Assembly (NCBI RefSeq): GCF_003987595.1
Contig: NZ_NGJZ01000001.1
Location: forward strand, 620,001 to 684,000
Direction: 5' to 3'
Length of the DNA stretch: 64,000 nt
Source of the DNA: Vagococcus entomophilus
GTDB lineage: Bacteria > Bacillota > Bacilli > Lactobacillales > Vagococcaceae
Position numbers and translations under genes: made by a program. Under the pieces are notes generated by a model. It did no database searches. It had not been told where the DNA came from and saw only the letters and a list, made by a program, of their open reading frames with translations. This document shows positions 18,491 to 28,750 of the stretch, piece after piece; the stretch's first letter is position 1; each line of letters begins with the position of its first letter.

Positions 18491-19435
18491 ATGACACTAT
18501 TAGTAATTGATATTGGAGGCTCTGCGATTAAATACGGATTGTGGGAAAATAAGGAACTTCACCATACTGATGAAGTTCCCACTCCGCTCACACGTGGTAG
18601 TTTTTATGATCAACTGCAGGAAATCAAAGAAAAATTTACAAAAGAAAAGACTCTAAAAGGAGTTGCTATCAGTTCTCCTGGGGATGTTGATGAGGAATCT
18701 GGCTCTGTAAATGGCGTGAGTTTTGTCCCCTTCTTACACTTAGGCCCGATTATCCCTCAAATGGAGCAACAGCTGAACTTGCCAATTTCAATGATGAATG
18801 ATGCAGATTGTGCAGCCCTTGCTGAGCTTCGGATGGGCGTTGCTAAAAATGCAGATAACCCGTTATTCTTAATTATAGGCAGTGGTTTGGGTATTGCCTT
18901 TGCAAAAGACGGTCAGGTGGTCTCTCCTACTGATGCCAAACAGCCAGAACTCAAAGATTTGGTTGCCAGAAGCATTAAAAATTTAAATAATTCGAACGTC
19001 TCCCCTGTTCAGATTGGGCGCCGAGTTTCGTTGAAGAAATTCAAACTACCTTCAAGTATTGACGGCAAAGATGTGTTTAAGCTAGCTGAAGTAGATGATC
19101 CCATTGCCAAAAAAGAGGTCAACAAATTGTATCAGTCACTCGCAGAAGTATTATTATCACTTAATTTGTCGTATCACCCTGAATTTATTGCCCTAGGTGG
19201 TGGAGTGAGCCAACAAGAAGGCTTTTTAGAAAATATCCAACAAGCGTTGGCAGAAACGATTGACAATCAAGCTGGAATAGCTGAATGGTTTAAAAATTTT
19301 TTCACCAGTAGTGATAAAAAAGAATCATTACAAAAGGAAGATTTCCCTATTGTCAAAATTTGTCAATTTAAAAACCAGGCCAATCTTATTGGAGCGGCTC
19401 TTCACTTTGAAGAAAAGTATCCAGAAAAGGCATGA
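18491..19435 (+). CDS. ROK family protein (sugar kinase type)
   Basis: A 314-residue protein of the ROK fold: N-terminal phosphate loop VIDIGGSAIKYGLW, GVAISSPGDVDEESGSV, then MMNDADCAALAELRMG with the catalytic Asp and the GSGLGIAFAKDG phosphate loop. The usual ROK zinc motif (CxCGxxGC) is not visible, so it is an atypical member. No helix-turn-helix is present, so it is an enzyme, not a NagC/XylR regulator. It stands alone, and its sugar substrate cannot be inferred. Confidence 0.87.
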   Translation: MTLLVIDIGGSAIKYGLWENKELHHTDEVPTPLTRGSFYDQLQEIKEKFTKEKTLKGVAISSPGDVDEESGSVNGVSFVPFLHLGPIIPQMEQQLNLPISMMNDADCAALAELRMGVAKNADNPLFLIIGSGLGIAFAKDGQVVSPTDAKQPELKDLVARSIKNLNNSNVSPVQIGRRVSLKKFKLPSSIDGKDVFKLAEVDDPIAKKEVNKLYQSLAEVLLSLNLSYHPEFIALGGGVSQQEGFLENIQQALAETIDNQAGIAEWFKNFFTSSDKKESLQKEDFPIVKICQFKNQANLIGAALHFEEKYPEKA

Positions 19436-19466
19436 ATGATTAGTCCAAGACAAACCTAAAAAAAGA

Positions 19467-19495
19467 GCCTAGAACATAAAAGTTATGTTCTAGGC
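19467..19495 (-). terminator. Terminator of ppaC (repeat-type hairpin)
   Basis: Perfect arms GCCTAGAACATAA / TTATGTTCTAGGC. Read on the minus strand the hairpin is followed by CTCTTTTTTT, so it terminates ppaC. It is nearly the same sequence as the hairpin at 44291-44330. Confidence 0.75.
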
Positions 19496-19519
19496 CCTTA
19501 GTATTTAACAGAAACGGAG

Positions 19520-19556
19520 GAAGTAGAAATGACCTCTTCTGCTTCGCTCTTTTTTA
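19520..19556 (+). terminator. Terminator of the ROK gene
   Basis: GAAGTAGAA and TTCTGCTTC form a hairpin followed by GCTCTTTTTT on the plus strand. Confidence 0.55.
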
Positions 19557-20480
19557 TTTAAAAGCTTCTGTTAGTTGAGGAACCACTTGCTTTTTACGTG
19601 AAACTACGCCTTTTAATGTAGCGGTATTATTAGTTAATTCAGTTTGGAAGGCTTTTTCGACCTTCTCTTTGTCTTGACCGACTACAAGTATTTCTGAATC
19701 ACTATCTAAAATATTTGTAATAACTAAAACAAATAAATCATAGCCATTTTGCTTGTTTTGCGCTTCCATGGCTGTTTCTAGAGCAGCTTGTCTAGCTAAG
19801 ACTTCAGCGACATCAACCGTATTTACTTGTCCGATACGAACATTTTTGTTCCCCATTGGGAAACTTTTTGCATCAGAGTTAAGTAATTCTTCTTCTGTTT
19901 TATCGCTTAAGTTGGTTCCAGCCTTTAGCATTTCAAGGCCGTAAGCTTCCAAGTCAACCTCAGCGATAGCAGCTAGTTCTTTGGCCGCACGAATATCTTC
20001 TTCCGTACAAGTAGGTGATTTGAAAAGTAACGTGTCAGAAATAATTGCTGAAAGCATTAATCCTGCAATATTTTGTGGAATAGTGATAGCATGCTCTTTA
20101 TATAATTTTAAGATAATGGTGTTGCTGCATCCAACAGGCTCTGCTCTGTAATATAAAGGATTAGCCGTTTCAAAATTAGCAATTCTGTGATGATCCACTA
20201 CAGCAAGTACGTCTAGATCTTTAATATCTGTAACACTTTGTTGCGCTTCATTGTGGTCAACAAGCATTACTTGCTTTGTTTCTTTCAAAGCAGCTGTAAT
20301 GACACGTGGTGCTTCTGTTTTAAATGTATTCAGGGCATAGGCTGTTTCTTCATTGACTGTACCAAGTGCAACCGCCTCAGCCTCTACTCCTAATTGTTTT
20401 TGCAAATGTGCAAAAGAAATTGCTGCCGTAATGGCATCGGTATCTGGATTTTGGTGTCCGAAAATTAGTACTTTTGACAT
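19554..20480 (-). CDS. ppaC: Manganese-dependent inorganic pyrophosphatase
   Basis: Family II pyrophosphatase that hydrolyses PPi to two phosphates and pulls biosynthetic reactions forward. The 308-residue DHH-superfamily protein has [14 protein letters not shown] (metal ligands His and Asp), [21 protein letters not shown] (the DHH motif) and the C-terminal [10 protein letters not shown] substrate-binding motif. Length and motifs are canonical. It is monocistronic with a GGAG ribosome binding site. Confidence 0.96.
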   Translation of the reverse strand: MSKVLIFGHQNPDTDAITAAISFAHLQKQLGVEAEAVALGTVNEETAYALNTFKTEAPRVITAALKETKQVMLVDHNEAQQSVTDIKDLDVLAVVDHHRIANFETANPLYYRAEPVGCSNTIILKLYKEHAITIPQNIAGLMLSAIISDTLLFKSPTCTEEDIRAAKELAAIAEVDLEAYGLEMLKAGTNLSDKTEEELLNSDAKSFPMGNKNVRIGQVNTVDVAEVLARQAALETAMEAQNKQNGYDLFVLVITNILDSDSEILVVGQDKEKVEKAFQTELTNNTATLKGVVSRKKQVVPQLTEAFK

Positions 20481-20507
20481 GTATCGTCTCTCCTTAGATG
20501 ATATGGT

Positions 20508-21455
20508 TTATTTTTTTAAACGGGATATATAGTCCTCGTCTTCTAAATAGTGGTCAAACATTTCCAAAAAGTGTTTAATCCTAGGGATTTTCTCTTTTTC
20601 TTTTCTCAAAACAAATGTTAGATCCATTTCTAAAGGTGGATTGAAGGGAATTGCGCTAAGGTTTCCCTCGCACTCATGAGCTTGAAAAAAAGATTTTGGA
20701 AGTGCAGTATAGGTTCCAGTTTCATTGCTAAATTTAAACATCTGCGCTGGTTTTGTAAAGTAAGCCACACTTTCTGGAACTGGTAGCTGCTTACGTTTGA
20801 AAGCATTTAAAATTACTTGTGAAACAAAGTAAGCTTTCGGATAAGTAACCCAAGGTTGTTTCAAGGTTTCAGAATAAGAAATTTCAGTCTTTCCTATAAA
20901 ATCAGAATTATGGTGCAAAAATAGAATTTCATCTTTTAAAATACTTTTCGTGGCATAAGCACGCCAGTTATCAATGAGCTGCTCTGGCACGTATAAAACA
21001 GCTAAATCTATTTTTCCAGTTTCTAGACTGTTCCAAACTTCCTTTCGGTTAACCATCAAAATAGTAATTTCTACAGATGGATATTTTTTAAAATAGTTAA
21101 CAATAAAGTCTGTAAAAACTTTATCTTCAATTGAAGCAGAAATACCGAGAGTGATTTTTCCACTTACTTCATTGGTATCTTGTTGAATAGATTCTGTGGC
21201 AATTAGGAGTGAATCATATATTTCTTCAATGGTTTTTTGCATGATTTTTCCGGCATTAGTGAGGTAAAGCTTTTTCCCAACGCTGTAAAATAGTTCTGCC
21301 CCAACATTGTTTTCTAGTTTTTTAATTTGTTGAGTCAGTGCTGGCTGTGAAATTCCGATACGCTGTGCTGCTTGCGTGTAATTCATTGTTTCAACCAATT
21401 GTAAGAAATATAAGAATGACTTTGAGGATAATAATTTATCTAACTGCGGTTTCAC
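20508..21455 (-). CDS. LysR family transcriptional regulator
   Basis: A 315-residue LysR protein. The N-terminal winged helix reads FLQLVETMNYTQAAQRIGISQPALTQQIKKLENNVG, and a periplasmic-binding-like effector domain follows from about residue 95 (GKITLGISASIEDKVF). The start is GTG. It is divergent from the dipeptidase at 21609 and lies directly upstream of ppaC in the same direction, so the dipeptidase is its most likely target. No inverted TTA-N-TAA LysR box was identified with certainty. The effector is unknown. Confidence 0.9.
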   Translation of the reverse strand: MKPQLDKLLSSKSFLYFLQLVETMNYTQAAQRIGISQPALTQQIKKLENNVGAELFYSVGKKLYLTNAGKIMQKTIEEIYDSLLIATESIQQDTNEVSGKITLGISASIEDKVFTDFIVNYFKKYPSVEITILMVNRKEVWNSLETGKIDLAVLYVPEQLIDNWRAYATKSILKDEILFLHHNSDFIGKTEISYSETLKQPWVTYPKAYFVSQVILNAFKRKQLPVPESVAYFTKPAQMFKFSNETGTYTALPKSFFQAHECEGNLSAIPFNPPLEMDLTFVLRKEKEKIPRIKHFLEMFDHYLEDEDYISRLKK

Positions 21456-21608
21456 TTCTTACTCACCTGAATTCTTTAAGATATCTGGTAGTATTATAGC
21501 ATAAAAAATTTTCTTTATGGGAATCAAGCCTTAAAAATCACAGAAATATTAGGAAAATAGACAAAAAAAGACTATACTTAATAAAAGAAATAAAGGAGGA
21601 GCAAACAT

Positions 21609-22538
21609 ATGAAAATTGTCGATTTACATTGTGATGCCCTAATGAAATTCCAACTTAGTAAGGGGCGGTTAAATTTTGAGAACAGTCCCCGCTTAGATGT
21701 TAATTACCAAAATATAAAAAAAGGAAATATTTGGATTCAAGCATTTGCTATTTTCATTGATCCTGAAATACCTTTAGAAAAAAAATTTGAGGCTGCTCTT
21801 GAGCAGATTAAGTTTTATCACTCACATATTTTGGCAAGGAACAAGCGGCTTCATCCCATTACGGCCTGGGAACAAATAAAAGAGCTCAAAGAGGGAGAAA
21901 TTGGCACTTTTTTGACGTTAGAAGGCGTCGATGCTATTGGGGATGATTTAAGCAAACTAGAAAAATTATTAGATTTAGGGGTCCTATCAGTAGGATTGAC
22001 ATGGAATAACGCAAATTATGCTGCTGATGGTGTGGGCGAACCACGCGGGGCTGGTTTGACCGAGTTTGGCTACCAAATTGTTCAGCTTTTAAACGAACGT
22101 CATTGCTTTACGGATGTCTCTCACCTTAGTGTGAACGGTTTTTGGGATGTTATGGAGGTTGCCAAGTATCCAATTGCGAGTCATTCAAATGCTAAAGCTA
22201 TTTGGAATCACAGAAGGAATTTGGATGATGAGCAAATAAAAAAAATGATTGAAAAAGAAGGCTTGATTCATGTTGTTTTTTGTCCAAGATTTACACATGA
22301 AAATACTAAAACTGCCTCTATTCAAGATTTACTTCCTCATATTGACCATCTACTTGCATTAGGTGCTGAAAACATTATCGGTTTTGGTTCGGATTTTGAT
22401 GGTGTGATGGACCATTTTTCTGATTTAAAAACAAGTGCGGATTACCCTAAGCTGATAGAAACTTTGGAAGAAATCTATGCGAAAGAAATCGTTCAAAAAA
22501 TAGCCTATCAAAACTTTCTGAATCATTTACCTAAATAA
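21609..22538 (+). CDS. Membrane dipeptidase, peptidase family M19
   Basis: Zinc dipeptidase of the renal dipeptidase family, 309 residues, acting on dipeptides including D-amino acid ones. Zinc-site segments are visible in order: VDLHCDALMKF, LTLEGVDAIGDD, FTDVSHLS, IASHSNAKAIWNHRRN and IGFGSDFDGVMDHFSDL. There is no signal peptide, so the bacterial enzyme is cytoplasmic despite the family name. AAAGGAGG precedes the ATG. It is divergent from a LysR regulator. Confidence 0.92.
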   Translation: MKIVDLHCDALMKFQLSKGRLNFENSPRLDVNYQNIKKGNIWIQAFAIFIDPEIPLEKKFEAALEQIKFYHSHILARNKRLHPITAWEQIKELKEGEIGTFLTLEGVDAIGDDLSKLEKLLDLGVLSVGLTWNNANYAADGVGEPRGAGLTEFGYQIVQLLNERHCFTDVSHLSVNGFWDVMEVAKYPIASHSNAKAIWNHRRNLDDEQIKKMIEKEGLIHVVFCPRFTHENTKTASIQDLLPHIDHLLALGAENIIGFGSDFDGVMDHFSDLKTSADYPKLIETLEEIYAKEIVQKIAYQNFLNHLPK

Positions 22539-22587
22539 AAAAAGAGCCAGAAACGTAACTTTCCAGTTATGTTTCTGGTTCTTTTTA
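22536..22587. terminator. Bidirectional terminator between the dipeptidase and asnS
   Basis: AGAGCCAGAAACGTAACT / AGTTATGTTTCTGGTTCT with A and T runs outside. It serves the two convergent genes and is related in sequence to the hairpins at 19467 and 44291. Confidence 0.85.
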
Positions 22588-23886
22588 TTATGGATAAATT
22601 CTGTTTAAAAGTCTTGGGAATGGGATTGACTCACGTACGTGATCAATTCCTGACAACCAAGTAACGGTTCTTTCAAGGCCCAAACCAAAGCCTGAATGTG
22701 GAACGGAACCATATTTTCTAAGATCTAAATACCAAGAATATTCATTTTCATCCAAACCATGCTTTTGGATTTGTTCAAGTAAAAACTCATAGTCAGTTGC
22801 ACGTTCACTACCACCGATGATTTCGCCGTATCCTTCTGGTGCAATCATATCCGCACATATCACAATATCTTCACGTGTTGGATGTGGTTTCATGTAAAAT
22901 GGTTTGATTGCTTTGGGATAGTTTAAAATGAATACTGGTTTCTCAAATGAATTGGCAATAAAAGTTTCATGCGGTGAGCCAAAATCATCGCCCCACTCAA
23001 TATCTTCAAATCCATTATCTTTTAACAATTGTACGGCATCATCATAAGAAATTCTTGGGAAAGGTAATTGTGTGTACTTCTTGAGCAATTCTTTGTCACG
23101 TCCTAACACATCTAATGCATACTCGCAATGTTCTAAGACATTTTGGACCAGATAAGCAACGTAAGCTTCTTGAACTTCTAAGCTTTCTTCCTGGTGCGTA
23201 TAGGCCATTTCAGGTTCAATCATCCAGAATTCAATCAAGTGACGTCTTGTTTTTGATTTTTCTGCTCTAAAAGTTGGGCCAAAAGAAAAGACTTTGTTAA
23301 AGGCCATTGCGGCTGCTTCCATATATAATTGCCCACTTTGGGAAAGATAAGCTTCTTGATCAAAGTACTCTGTATGGAATAACTCTGTTGTTCCTTCTGG
23401 TGCGCTTCCTGTCAAGATTGGTGGATCCACTTTGACAAAACCGTTGTTGTTAAAAAACTCATAAGTCGCACGGATAATCTCATTCCGAATCATCATGATT
23501 GCATGTTGCTTGCTTGAACGAAGCCATAAATGACGATGATCCATTAAAAAGTCAGTCCCGTGTTCTTTGGGAGTAATCGGATAATCATGACTTTCTCCTA
23601 CAACTTCAATCCCTGAAACACCAATTTCGTAACCAAACTTAGAACGACTGTCCTCACGAATTTCTCCAGTAATTATTACTGATGTTTCTTGAGTAAGGTT
23701 TTTGGCTGTATGGAATAGCTCTTCACTAACCTCATTTTTCACCACTACTCCTTGAAAATATGCTGTTCCATCTCTTAATTGTAAGAAAGCAATTTTCCCG
23801 CTTGATCGTTTATTGGCCACCCACGCACCAATTTTTACTACTTCTCCAACATGATTTTTTGCATCAATAATTTGAATAGTTTTCAT
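22588..23886 (-). CDS. asnS: Asparagine-tRNA ligase
   Basis: Class IIb aminoacyl-tRNA synthetase charging tRNA-Asn. The 432-residue protein has an N-terminal OB fold ([28 protein letters not shown]), motif 2 [21 protein letters not shown] and motif 3 [16 protein letters not shown]. It is the last gene of the dinG-tseB-aspB-asnS group, 33 bases after aspB, an order shared with Bacillus. A T-box leader is not present here, because the gene is internal to the group. Confidence 0.96.
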   Translation of the reverse strand: MKTIQIIDAKNHVGEVVKIGAWVANKRSSGKIAFLQLRDGTAYFQGVVVKNEVSEELFHTAKNLTQETSVIITGEIREDSRSKFGYEIGVSGIEVVGESHDYPITPKEHGTDFLMDHRHLWLRSSKQHAIMMIRNEIIRATYEFFNNNGFVKVDPPILTGSAPEGTTELFHTEYFDQEAYLSQSGQLYMEAAAMAFNKVFSFGPTFRAEKSKTRRHLIEFWMIEPEMAYTHQEESLEVQEAYVAYLVQNVLEHCEYALDVLGRDKELLKKYTQLPFPRISYDDAVQLLKDNGFEDIEWGDDFGSPHETFIANSFEKPVFILNYPKAIKPFYMKPHPTREDIVICADMIAPEGYGEIIGGSERATDYEFLLEQIQKHGLDENEYSWYLDLRKYGSVPHSGFGLGLERTVTWLSGIDHVRESIPFPRLLNRIYP

Positions 23887-23919
23887 TCAAAATTCTCCAT
23901 TTCTAGTCATCAATTCTTT

Positions 23920-25116
23920 TTATACTTTTAAAGCAATTTTGCTTTCGATAAATGTTTTCATTCTTGCTACCGCTTTTTCTAGTGTTTCCAAATCCGTGGC
24001 ATAGCTAATACGGATATTATCTGGTGCCCCAAAACCTTCGCCTGTTACAACAGCTACTTGAACTTCTTCTAATAAATCTTGAACCCAATCTGTGACATGC
24101 TCATAACCACAAAGCGTAAGGGTTTCTCTAATATTAGGAAATAGATAAAAGGCCCCTTGTGGTTTGGTCAATTTGAATCCAGGTAACGCAGAAAATTTTG
24201 GATAAATAGTGTTCAAGCGGTTTTCAAACGCTTGACGCATTTCTTCAACTGTTTCTTGGGTTCCAGTTAGTGCTTCTACTGCGGCGTATTGACTGACAGC
24301 TGCACAGTTACTGGTAGATTGTGATGCAAAAGCAATCATTGCTTGAATGATTTGCTCATCTCCTAAGACATAGCCGATTCTCCAACCGGTCATCGAGTAG
24401 CTTTTAGATACACCATTGATAATGATGGTTTGCTTACGAATTTTTTCTGAAAGTGTTGCAATCGGGGTAAATTTATTTTTGTTATAAACAAGTTTGCCGT
24501 AGATATCATCTGAAAGTATCACGATATCATGTGCTACAGCCCATTCTCCTATTTTTTGGAGTTCTTCTGTGGTGTATACTGCACCAGTAGGATTACACGG
24601 TGAATTCAACAATAAAGCCTGAGTTTTAGTAGTTCTTGCTGCCTCAAGCTCTTCGACGGTCACTTTGTAGCCATTGGCTTCTTTTCCGCCAACAAAAACC
24701 GATTTTCCTTGAGCTAATTTGACTTGTTCAGAGTAACTAACCCAATAAGGTGTTGGAATAAGGACTTCATCTCCTGCATCAAGCAAGACTTGGAACAAGC
24801 AAAACGTTGCAAATTTTGCCCCTTCTGTTACCATTACTTGGTTTTGATGATAAGTCAACCCGTAATCTTTTTTTGTTCTTTCAATGATTGCTTGACGTAA
24901 TTCCATAATTCCCGCGGATGGTTTATAAAAACTCGCAGTTCCATTATCAATTGCTTTTTTCGCCGCAGCCCCAATATTCTTAGGCGTTGTAAAATCAGGT
25001 TCTCCTACCGTTAGACTTAAAACATCTAAACCAGACTCTTTTAAAGCTTTTGCTTTAGCGGAAGTTGCTAAAGTGATGGATGGTGCGATTTTTTGTGCTC
25101 TTTGTGAGATTTTCAT
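23920..25116 (-). CDS. aspB: Aspartate aminotransferase, PLP-dependent class I
   Basis: Transfers the amino group between aspartate and 2-oxoglutarate. The 398-residue protein has the LTVGEPDFTTP N-terminal motif, NSPCNPTGAVY, the DDIYGKLVY segment and the PLP-lysine motif GVSKSYSMTGWRIGY, with a C-terminal NIRISYATD arginine. It precedes asnS, so it supplies or consumes aspartate beside asparagine charging, as in the ypmA-ypmB-aspB-asnS cluster of Bacillus. GGAGGG precedes the ATG. Confidence 0.94.
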   Translation of the reverse strand: MKISQRAQKIAPSITLATSAKAKALKESGLDVLSLTVGEPDFTTPKNIGAAAKKAIDNGTASFYKPSAGIMELRQAIIERTKKDYGLTYHQNQVMVTEGAKFATFCLFQVLLDAGDEVLIPTPYWVSYSEQVKLAQGKSVFVGGKEANGYKVTVEELEAARTTKTQALLLNSPCNPTGAVYTTEELQKIGEWAVAHDIVILSDDIYGKLVYNKNKFTPIATLSEKIRKQTIIINGVSKSYSMTGWRIGYVLGDEQIIQAMIAFASQSTSNCAAVSQYAAVEALTGTQETVEEMRQAFENRLNTIYPKFSALPGFKLTKPQGAFYLFPNIRETLTLCGYEHVTDWVQDLLEEVQVAVVTGEGFGAPDNIRISYATDLETLEKAVARMKTFIESKIALKV

Positions 25117-25133
25117 GTTGTCCCTCCACGTAA

Positions 25134-25610
25134 TTATATATTTTTTATTATGTTGATCGTTTTTCCCGTTTTGAAGCTGATCAAATAATAGCTCAACTCT
25201 CCATTTTTGTTTGCTGTCATAATCTCCCAGGCAGCTTCGTCATTGTACATCCCTAAAGTAATTTTTTTGATGGTCTTTGGATGATCAGAATCAATCACTT
25301 TTTTTAAAGCTTGTGTCTCTGTTAATCCCTCAGACTGGTTATAGACTGTTACTTTTTCACCAGATTTAGGTATGATGACTACAATATTGTTTTTCTTATT
25401 GTCTTTTCCAACTAGACTAAAGTAAGTTTTTTTTCTGGAAAACCAATAAAAACGGTCTACTTCTTCCATATCCGCATATTTTTTGGCTAGTGCAACAGCC
25501 TCCCTCTTAGCTGTATTTGCTGGACGTGAAGCGCGGACATAAAAGATAATTGAAAATAAAATAAGGGCACTTAACAAAATAATCAGTATGATCTTCCATC
25601 TATTTTTCAT
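25134..25610 (-). CDS. TseB-like (YpmB, DUF5590) membrane protein
   Basis: A 158-residue protein with one N-terminal membrane helix (about 5-24) and an extracytoplasmic domain with two PepSY-like repeats (AVALAKKYADMEEVDRFYWF and GLTETQALKKVIDSDHPKTI). In B. subtilis the ortholog YpmB/TseB lies in the same position between dinG and aspB and regulates the elongasome penicillin-binding protein PBP2A; a comparable cell-wall role here is inference. The ATG at 25610 with GAGGAG upstream is preferred to the ATG at 25640. Confidence 0.83.
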   Translation of the reverse strand: MKNRWKIILIILLSALILFSIIFYVRASRPANTAKREAVALAKKYADMEEVDRFYWFSRKKTYFSLVGKDNKKNNIVVIIPKSGEKVTVYNQSEGLTETQALKKVIDSDHPKTIKKITLGMYNDEAAWEIMTANKNGELSYYLISFKTGKTINIIKNI

Positions 25611-25692
25611 CTGTCGGTACTCCTCTTTGATGTTTATCACTATTCATTATATCAGAATTTTTATCTTTTTCTAGAATCAACCTTGATTTTGT

Positions 25693-28473
25693 TTAAAGAT
25701 CAAGAAAACAATGGATTTCACTGAGGATGTTCTCAAATGGAGTATCAATTACTGGTAAGGACTCTGGGAAGGCTTTTAGCATTTTCTGGCCATATTTTTT
25801 TTGAATGATTCTTTGGTCCAAAATTAGTAAGACCCCTTTATCTTGAGGTGTTCGAATGAGCCTTCCCAGCCCTTGTCTTAGACGCATCGTTGCTTTAGGC
25901 AGTGCTTCATTGTAAAAAGAGGATTGTCCTAATGCTTCTAAATAATGATACTTTGCTTTGACAAAGGGACGGTTTGGCGCATCAAATGGCAGACGTGTCA
26001 TCACCATAATCTGGACGGTGGAGCTAGGCAAATCAATGCCATCCCAAAAACTATCTGCACCAAGTAAAATCGCTTTTTCACTTAGCTTAAACCGTTTCAG
26101 TAATTTTTCATTTGTCCCAGAAATTCCTTGTGCTAAAATTTCCCAGCCTTGTTCTTCAAGTGTCCGATGAATCAAGCGGTAGACTTCTTGCAACACTTCA
26201 TGAGAAGTGAACAATCCTAATAATGGCCGTTTTTCGTATGCTACCAATTTTATTAAGCAATCGGCCAGATAATGAGCGTAAGCATGGTCTGGGTTCCCCA
26301 GTCGATTGGGTGCATCCGTTGGAATATAGACCCGTGCCTGTTCTTGATAGTCAAACATCTCAGGAATTTTTTTGATTGGAAGTCTATCTAAACCAAGACT
26401 ACGCGCTAAATATTTACTGCTTTTTCCAATAGTCAATGTACCACTAGTATATAAAACCTTTTTATAGCGTGTATACCATGAGTTATTTTCAAGTGATACA
26501 CTCGCTAAATCACTTGTATAAAACGTTGCATTTCTTTTTTTTGGTTCTATATTGATCCACTTGACCAACGAAAGTCGCCAATCTGTGAGGAATTTTTTGA
26601 AAAATTGATAGTAAGATGTAATTTTACTGAGCTTTTCAAGCAAAATTTCCAGTAAGTAATGTTCCTCTACCGTATACTTAGCCCAGTTTTTTTCGATTTG
26701 TTCTGAAAAATTTTCAACGAGACGCTCACCATCAAGCAATGTGTTTATGAATTCTTTGCAGCATTTTTGAAAGATTAGAGAGGTTTGTGAAAACCAAGTT
26801 GCACTAATCGGCCTTTCTTTATCAACAGCTAAATCTCCGTATGTGTGAACTAATTCTGTATGAAGTAAGGCAATAAACTCTTCGTAGCACTCCTCCAGCT
26901 CTTCAAGGACATGGTTGATGAGCGTAATTTCCGTATATTCTTTTTTTTCTGATAGTAACATGTGCATTAATTTTGGTTCTGATTGTACCGCAAGTGTATC
27001 GCTAACCCAACGTGAAAATTGTTTTTCATAGACTTTATCTGTTCCGGACTCTTGCATAATACGAGGCAGATGGTGCGCTTCATCAATGATTAAATAGTCC
27101 GATTGGGGGAGTTCGAATTCTTTCCTGAAATTCTCTTGACATAAGAAAGCATGATTGACAATGATAACATTTGATTGTGTCAGTTTTCTCTTCAAAAATA
27201 GATAGAAATCTTCTTCATAGAATGCAGAACTTCCCTCTAAGTGACTGATTCCCTTGTGAGTTACTTCTTGCCAAAAAGGATGTTGTCTTTTGATTAAGTT
27301 GAGCTCGTCTAAATCTCCAGAATCAGTTTCTAATAACCAAACTAGTAACTTCATTTGAAAAAGACAAAACATTTTTTGCTTTTGAGGCTGTTGCAAGGTT
27401 TTGTAGAAACGTTCTAAATCTAGGTAGTGCGAGTAGCTTTTTAATAGTACAGGTTGGATTTTTTTAGGAACAACCCGATTTATTTTCGGAATTGCCTCAT
27501 TTAGCAATTGATTTTCTAAAAGAATGGAGACTGTACTGATGACAACAGGGTTTTCTGGTCGAGCAAAGTAGCTAATAGGAAGCAAATAGCCAAATGTTTT
27601 TCCACTACCCGTACTGGCTTCAAGTGCAAGATTCTTTTCTTCAGATTCTGTTTGAAAGTGTTTATAGACAGCATTCATCATTTTAGCCTGTCCGGATCGA
27701 TACATCATTTTGCTTTGGAACAGCTTTTCTTTTTCTTTTTTACTTTTCGGATAACCGGTCTCCTCGTATAACTTTGTCGAAAAAAGTTTGTGTTCTTTTT
27801 TCCTGAGAGCAATGCCAGACACCACCTGTAGTTTTTCATTTAATGGAAGTGGTATTTGCTCTTTTATCACAGCAACCATTTGTTGGATAAAGCTCCCCGT
27901 ATTCATGGATAGTGGTTCAGCTAATTCACTCAACTTTTCTAAGGTAACTAATGGTAAGGTTTGTATTTTTTTTTCAATTTTAATCAATAATTCTGCAGTG
28001 ACATACGCATCGCTGTCTGCTTGATGCGGGTTTGTGTGCGTAAAAGCAAATTGGTCGGCTAAGTCTTGCAAACGAAAACTGGGCGAGGTAGGGAAAAATA
28101 TCTGTGCCAGTTCCACTGTGTCAATGCCTGGAAGACGCAGTTTAGGTAACCCACAGCGTTCCAATTCTTTACTTAAAAAATGATAGTCAAAATTGATGTT
28201 ATGTGCGACAAAGATACAACCGTCTAATAATTGATGAATCGTATAGGCAACATCTTCTAAATAAGGCGCTTTTTTGGCGCGGCTATTTTTTATTCCAGTT
28301 AGTTGCTCGATGTGCGCTGGAATTCTAATTCCGGGATTGATGTCCGTTGCGAAGGTAGAAACAATCTTTCCATTTTCAACCAAAACACAGCCAAACTGAA
28401 TCATTCGATCCTCGTATGTATCGGTTCCGGTTGTTTCAATATCGACAACGGCATAGATTGGTGCGTGACTCAT
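25693..28473 (-). CDS. dinG: DinG-type 3'-5' exonuclease and ATP-dependent helicase
   Basis: A 926-residue fusion. The N-terminal DnaQ-like exonuclease (residues 1-170) has VVDIETTGTDTYEDR, AHNINFDYHFL and HQADSDAY, with the DEDDh residues intact. The superfamily 2 helicase part has Walker A ASTGSGKTFGYLLP, LIIDEAHHLPR and the motif VI block RQGLGRLIRTPQDKG. The Fe-S cysteine cluster of E. coli DinG is not evident, as is usual in Firmicutes. The ATG at 28473 with GAGGGTG upstream is preferred to 28500. First gene of the dinG-tseB-aspB-asnS group. Confidence 0.92.
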   Translation of the reverse strand: MSHAPIYAVVDIETTGTDTYEDRMIQFGCVLVENGKIVSTFATDINPGIRIPAHIEQLTGIKNSRAKKAPYLEDVAYTIHQLLDGCIFVAHNINFDYHFLSKELERCGLPKLRLPGIDTVELAQIFFPTSPSFRLQDLADQFAFTHTNPHQADSDAYVTAELLIKIEKKIQTLPLVTLEKLSELAEPLSMNTGSFIQQMVAVIKEQIPLPLNEKLQVVSGIALRKKEHKLFSTKLYEETGYPKSKKEKEKLFQSKMMYRSGQAKMMNAVYKHFQTESEEKNLALEASTGSGKTFGYLLPISYFARPENPVVISTVSILLENQLLNEAIPKINRVVPKKIQPVLLKSYSHYLDLERFYKTLQQPQKQKMFCLFQMKLLVWLLETDSGDLDELNLIKRQHPFWQEVTHKGISHLEGSSAFYEEDFYLFLKRKLTQSNVIIVNHAFLCQENFRKEFELPQSDYLIIDEAHHLPRIMQESGTDKVYEKQFSRWVSDTLAVQSEPKLMHMLLSEKKEYTEITLINHVLEELEECYEEFIALLHTELVHTYGDLAVDKERPISATWFSQTSLIFQKCCKEFINTLLDGERLVENFSEQIEKNWAKYTVEEHYLLEILLEKLSKITSYYQFFKKFLTDWRLSLVKWINIEPKKRNATFYTSDLASVSLENNSWYTRYKKVLYTSGTLTIGKSSKYLARSLGLDRLPIKKIPEMFDYQEQARVYIPTDAPNRLGNPDHAYAHYLADCLIKLVAYEKRPLLGLFTSHEVLQEVYRLIHRTLEEQGWEILAQGISGTNEKLLKRFKLSEKAILLGADSFWDGIDLPSSTVQIMVMTRLPFDAPNRPFVKAKYHYLEALGQSSFYNEALPKATMRLRQGLGRLIRTPQDKGVLLILDQRIIQKKYGQKMLKAFPESLPVIDTPFENILSEIHCFLDL

Positions 28474-28575
28474 CCAATCACCCTCTTTCTCTTGATTCAT
28501 CCCAACGTTGAAATTATACTATAAAATGCGAAAGAAATGTTATTTTTTGCCAAGGTTATTCAAAGCTTTATAAAA

Positions 28576-28606
28576 TAAAAAAAAGCCCTCTCAGTAAAGA
28601 AGAGGG
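28576..28606 (-). terminator. Terminator of the NAD-salvage operon
   Basis: CCCTCT and AGAGGG arms; on the minus strand the hairpin is followed by GCTTTTTTTT. It lies about 145 bases beyond the pnuC stop. Confidence 0.6.
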
Positions 28607-28750
28607 TGGGATAGAAATGTTTAACCCAGAAAAATGTGAAAGAATATACGGAAGTTGCTCTGCAAAGTTTTGTGTATCCTTGTTGTCTTCCATGAGAGTG
28701 CTGCTCGCTCTGTCTACGTAGTGCTATGAATCAAAGTACGATGGTCCAAC
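28607..28750. repeat. Possible intergenic repeat unit
   Basis: Non-coding DNA starting GGGTGGGATAGAAATGTTT and ending near TGCTGCTCGCTCTGTC. GGGTGGGAYA-AAA blocks next to GC-rich terminator stems are common dispersed intergenic sequences in low-GC Gram-positive genomes, and AGAAATG with a GCTCGCTC-like block also appears near 12550 and 19527. No gene is seen. Confidence 0.3.

Noticed and set aside
22536-23886. A T-box leader for asnS
   Set aside because: asnS is preceded by aspB at 33 bases, leaving no room for a T-box leader, and no T-box core was seen upstream of the group at 28474-28560.
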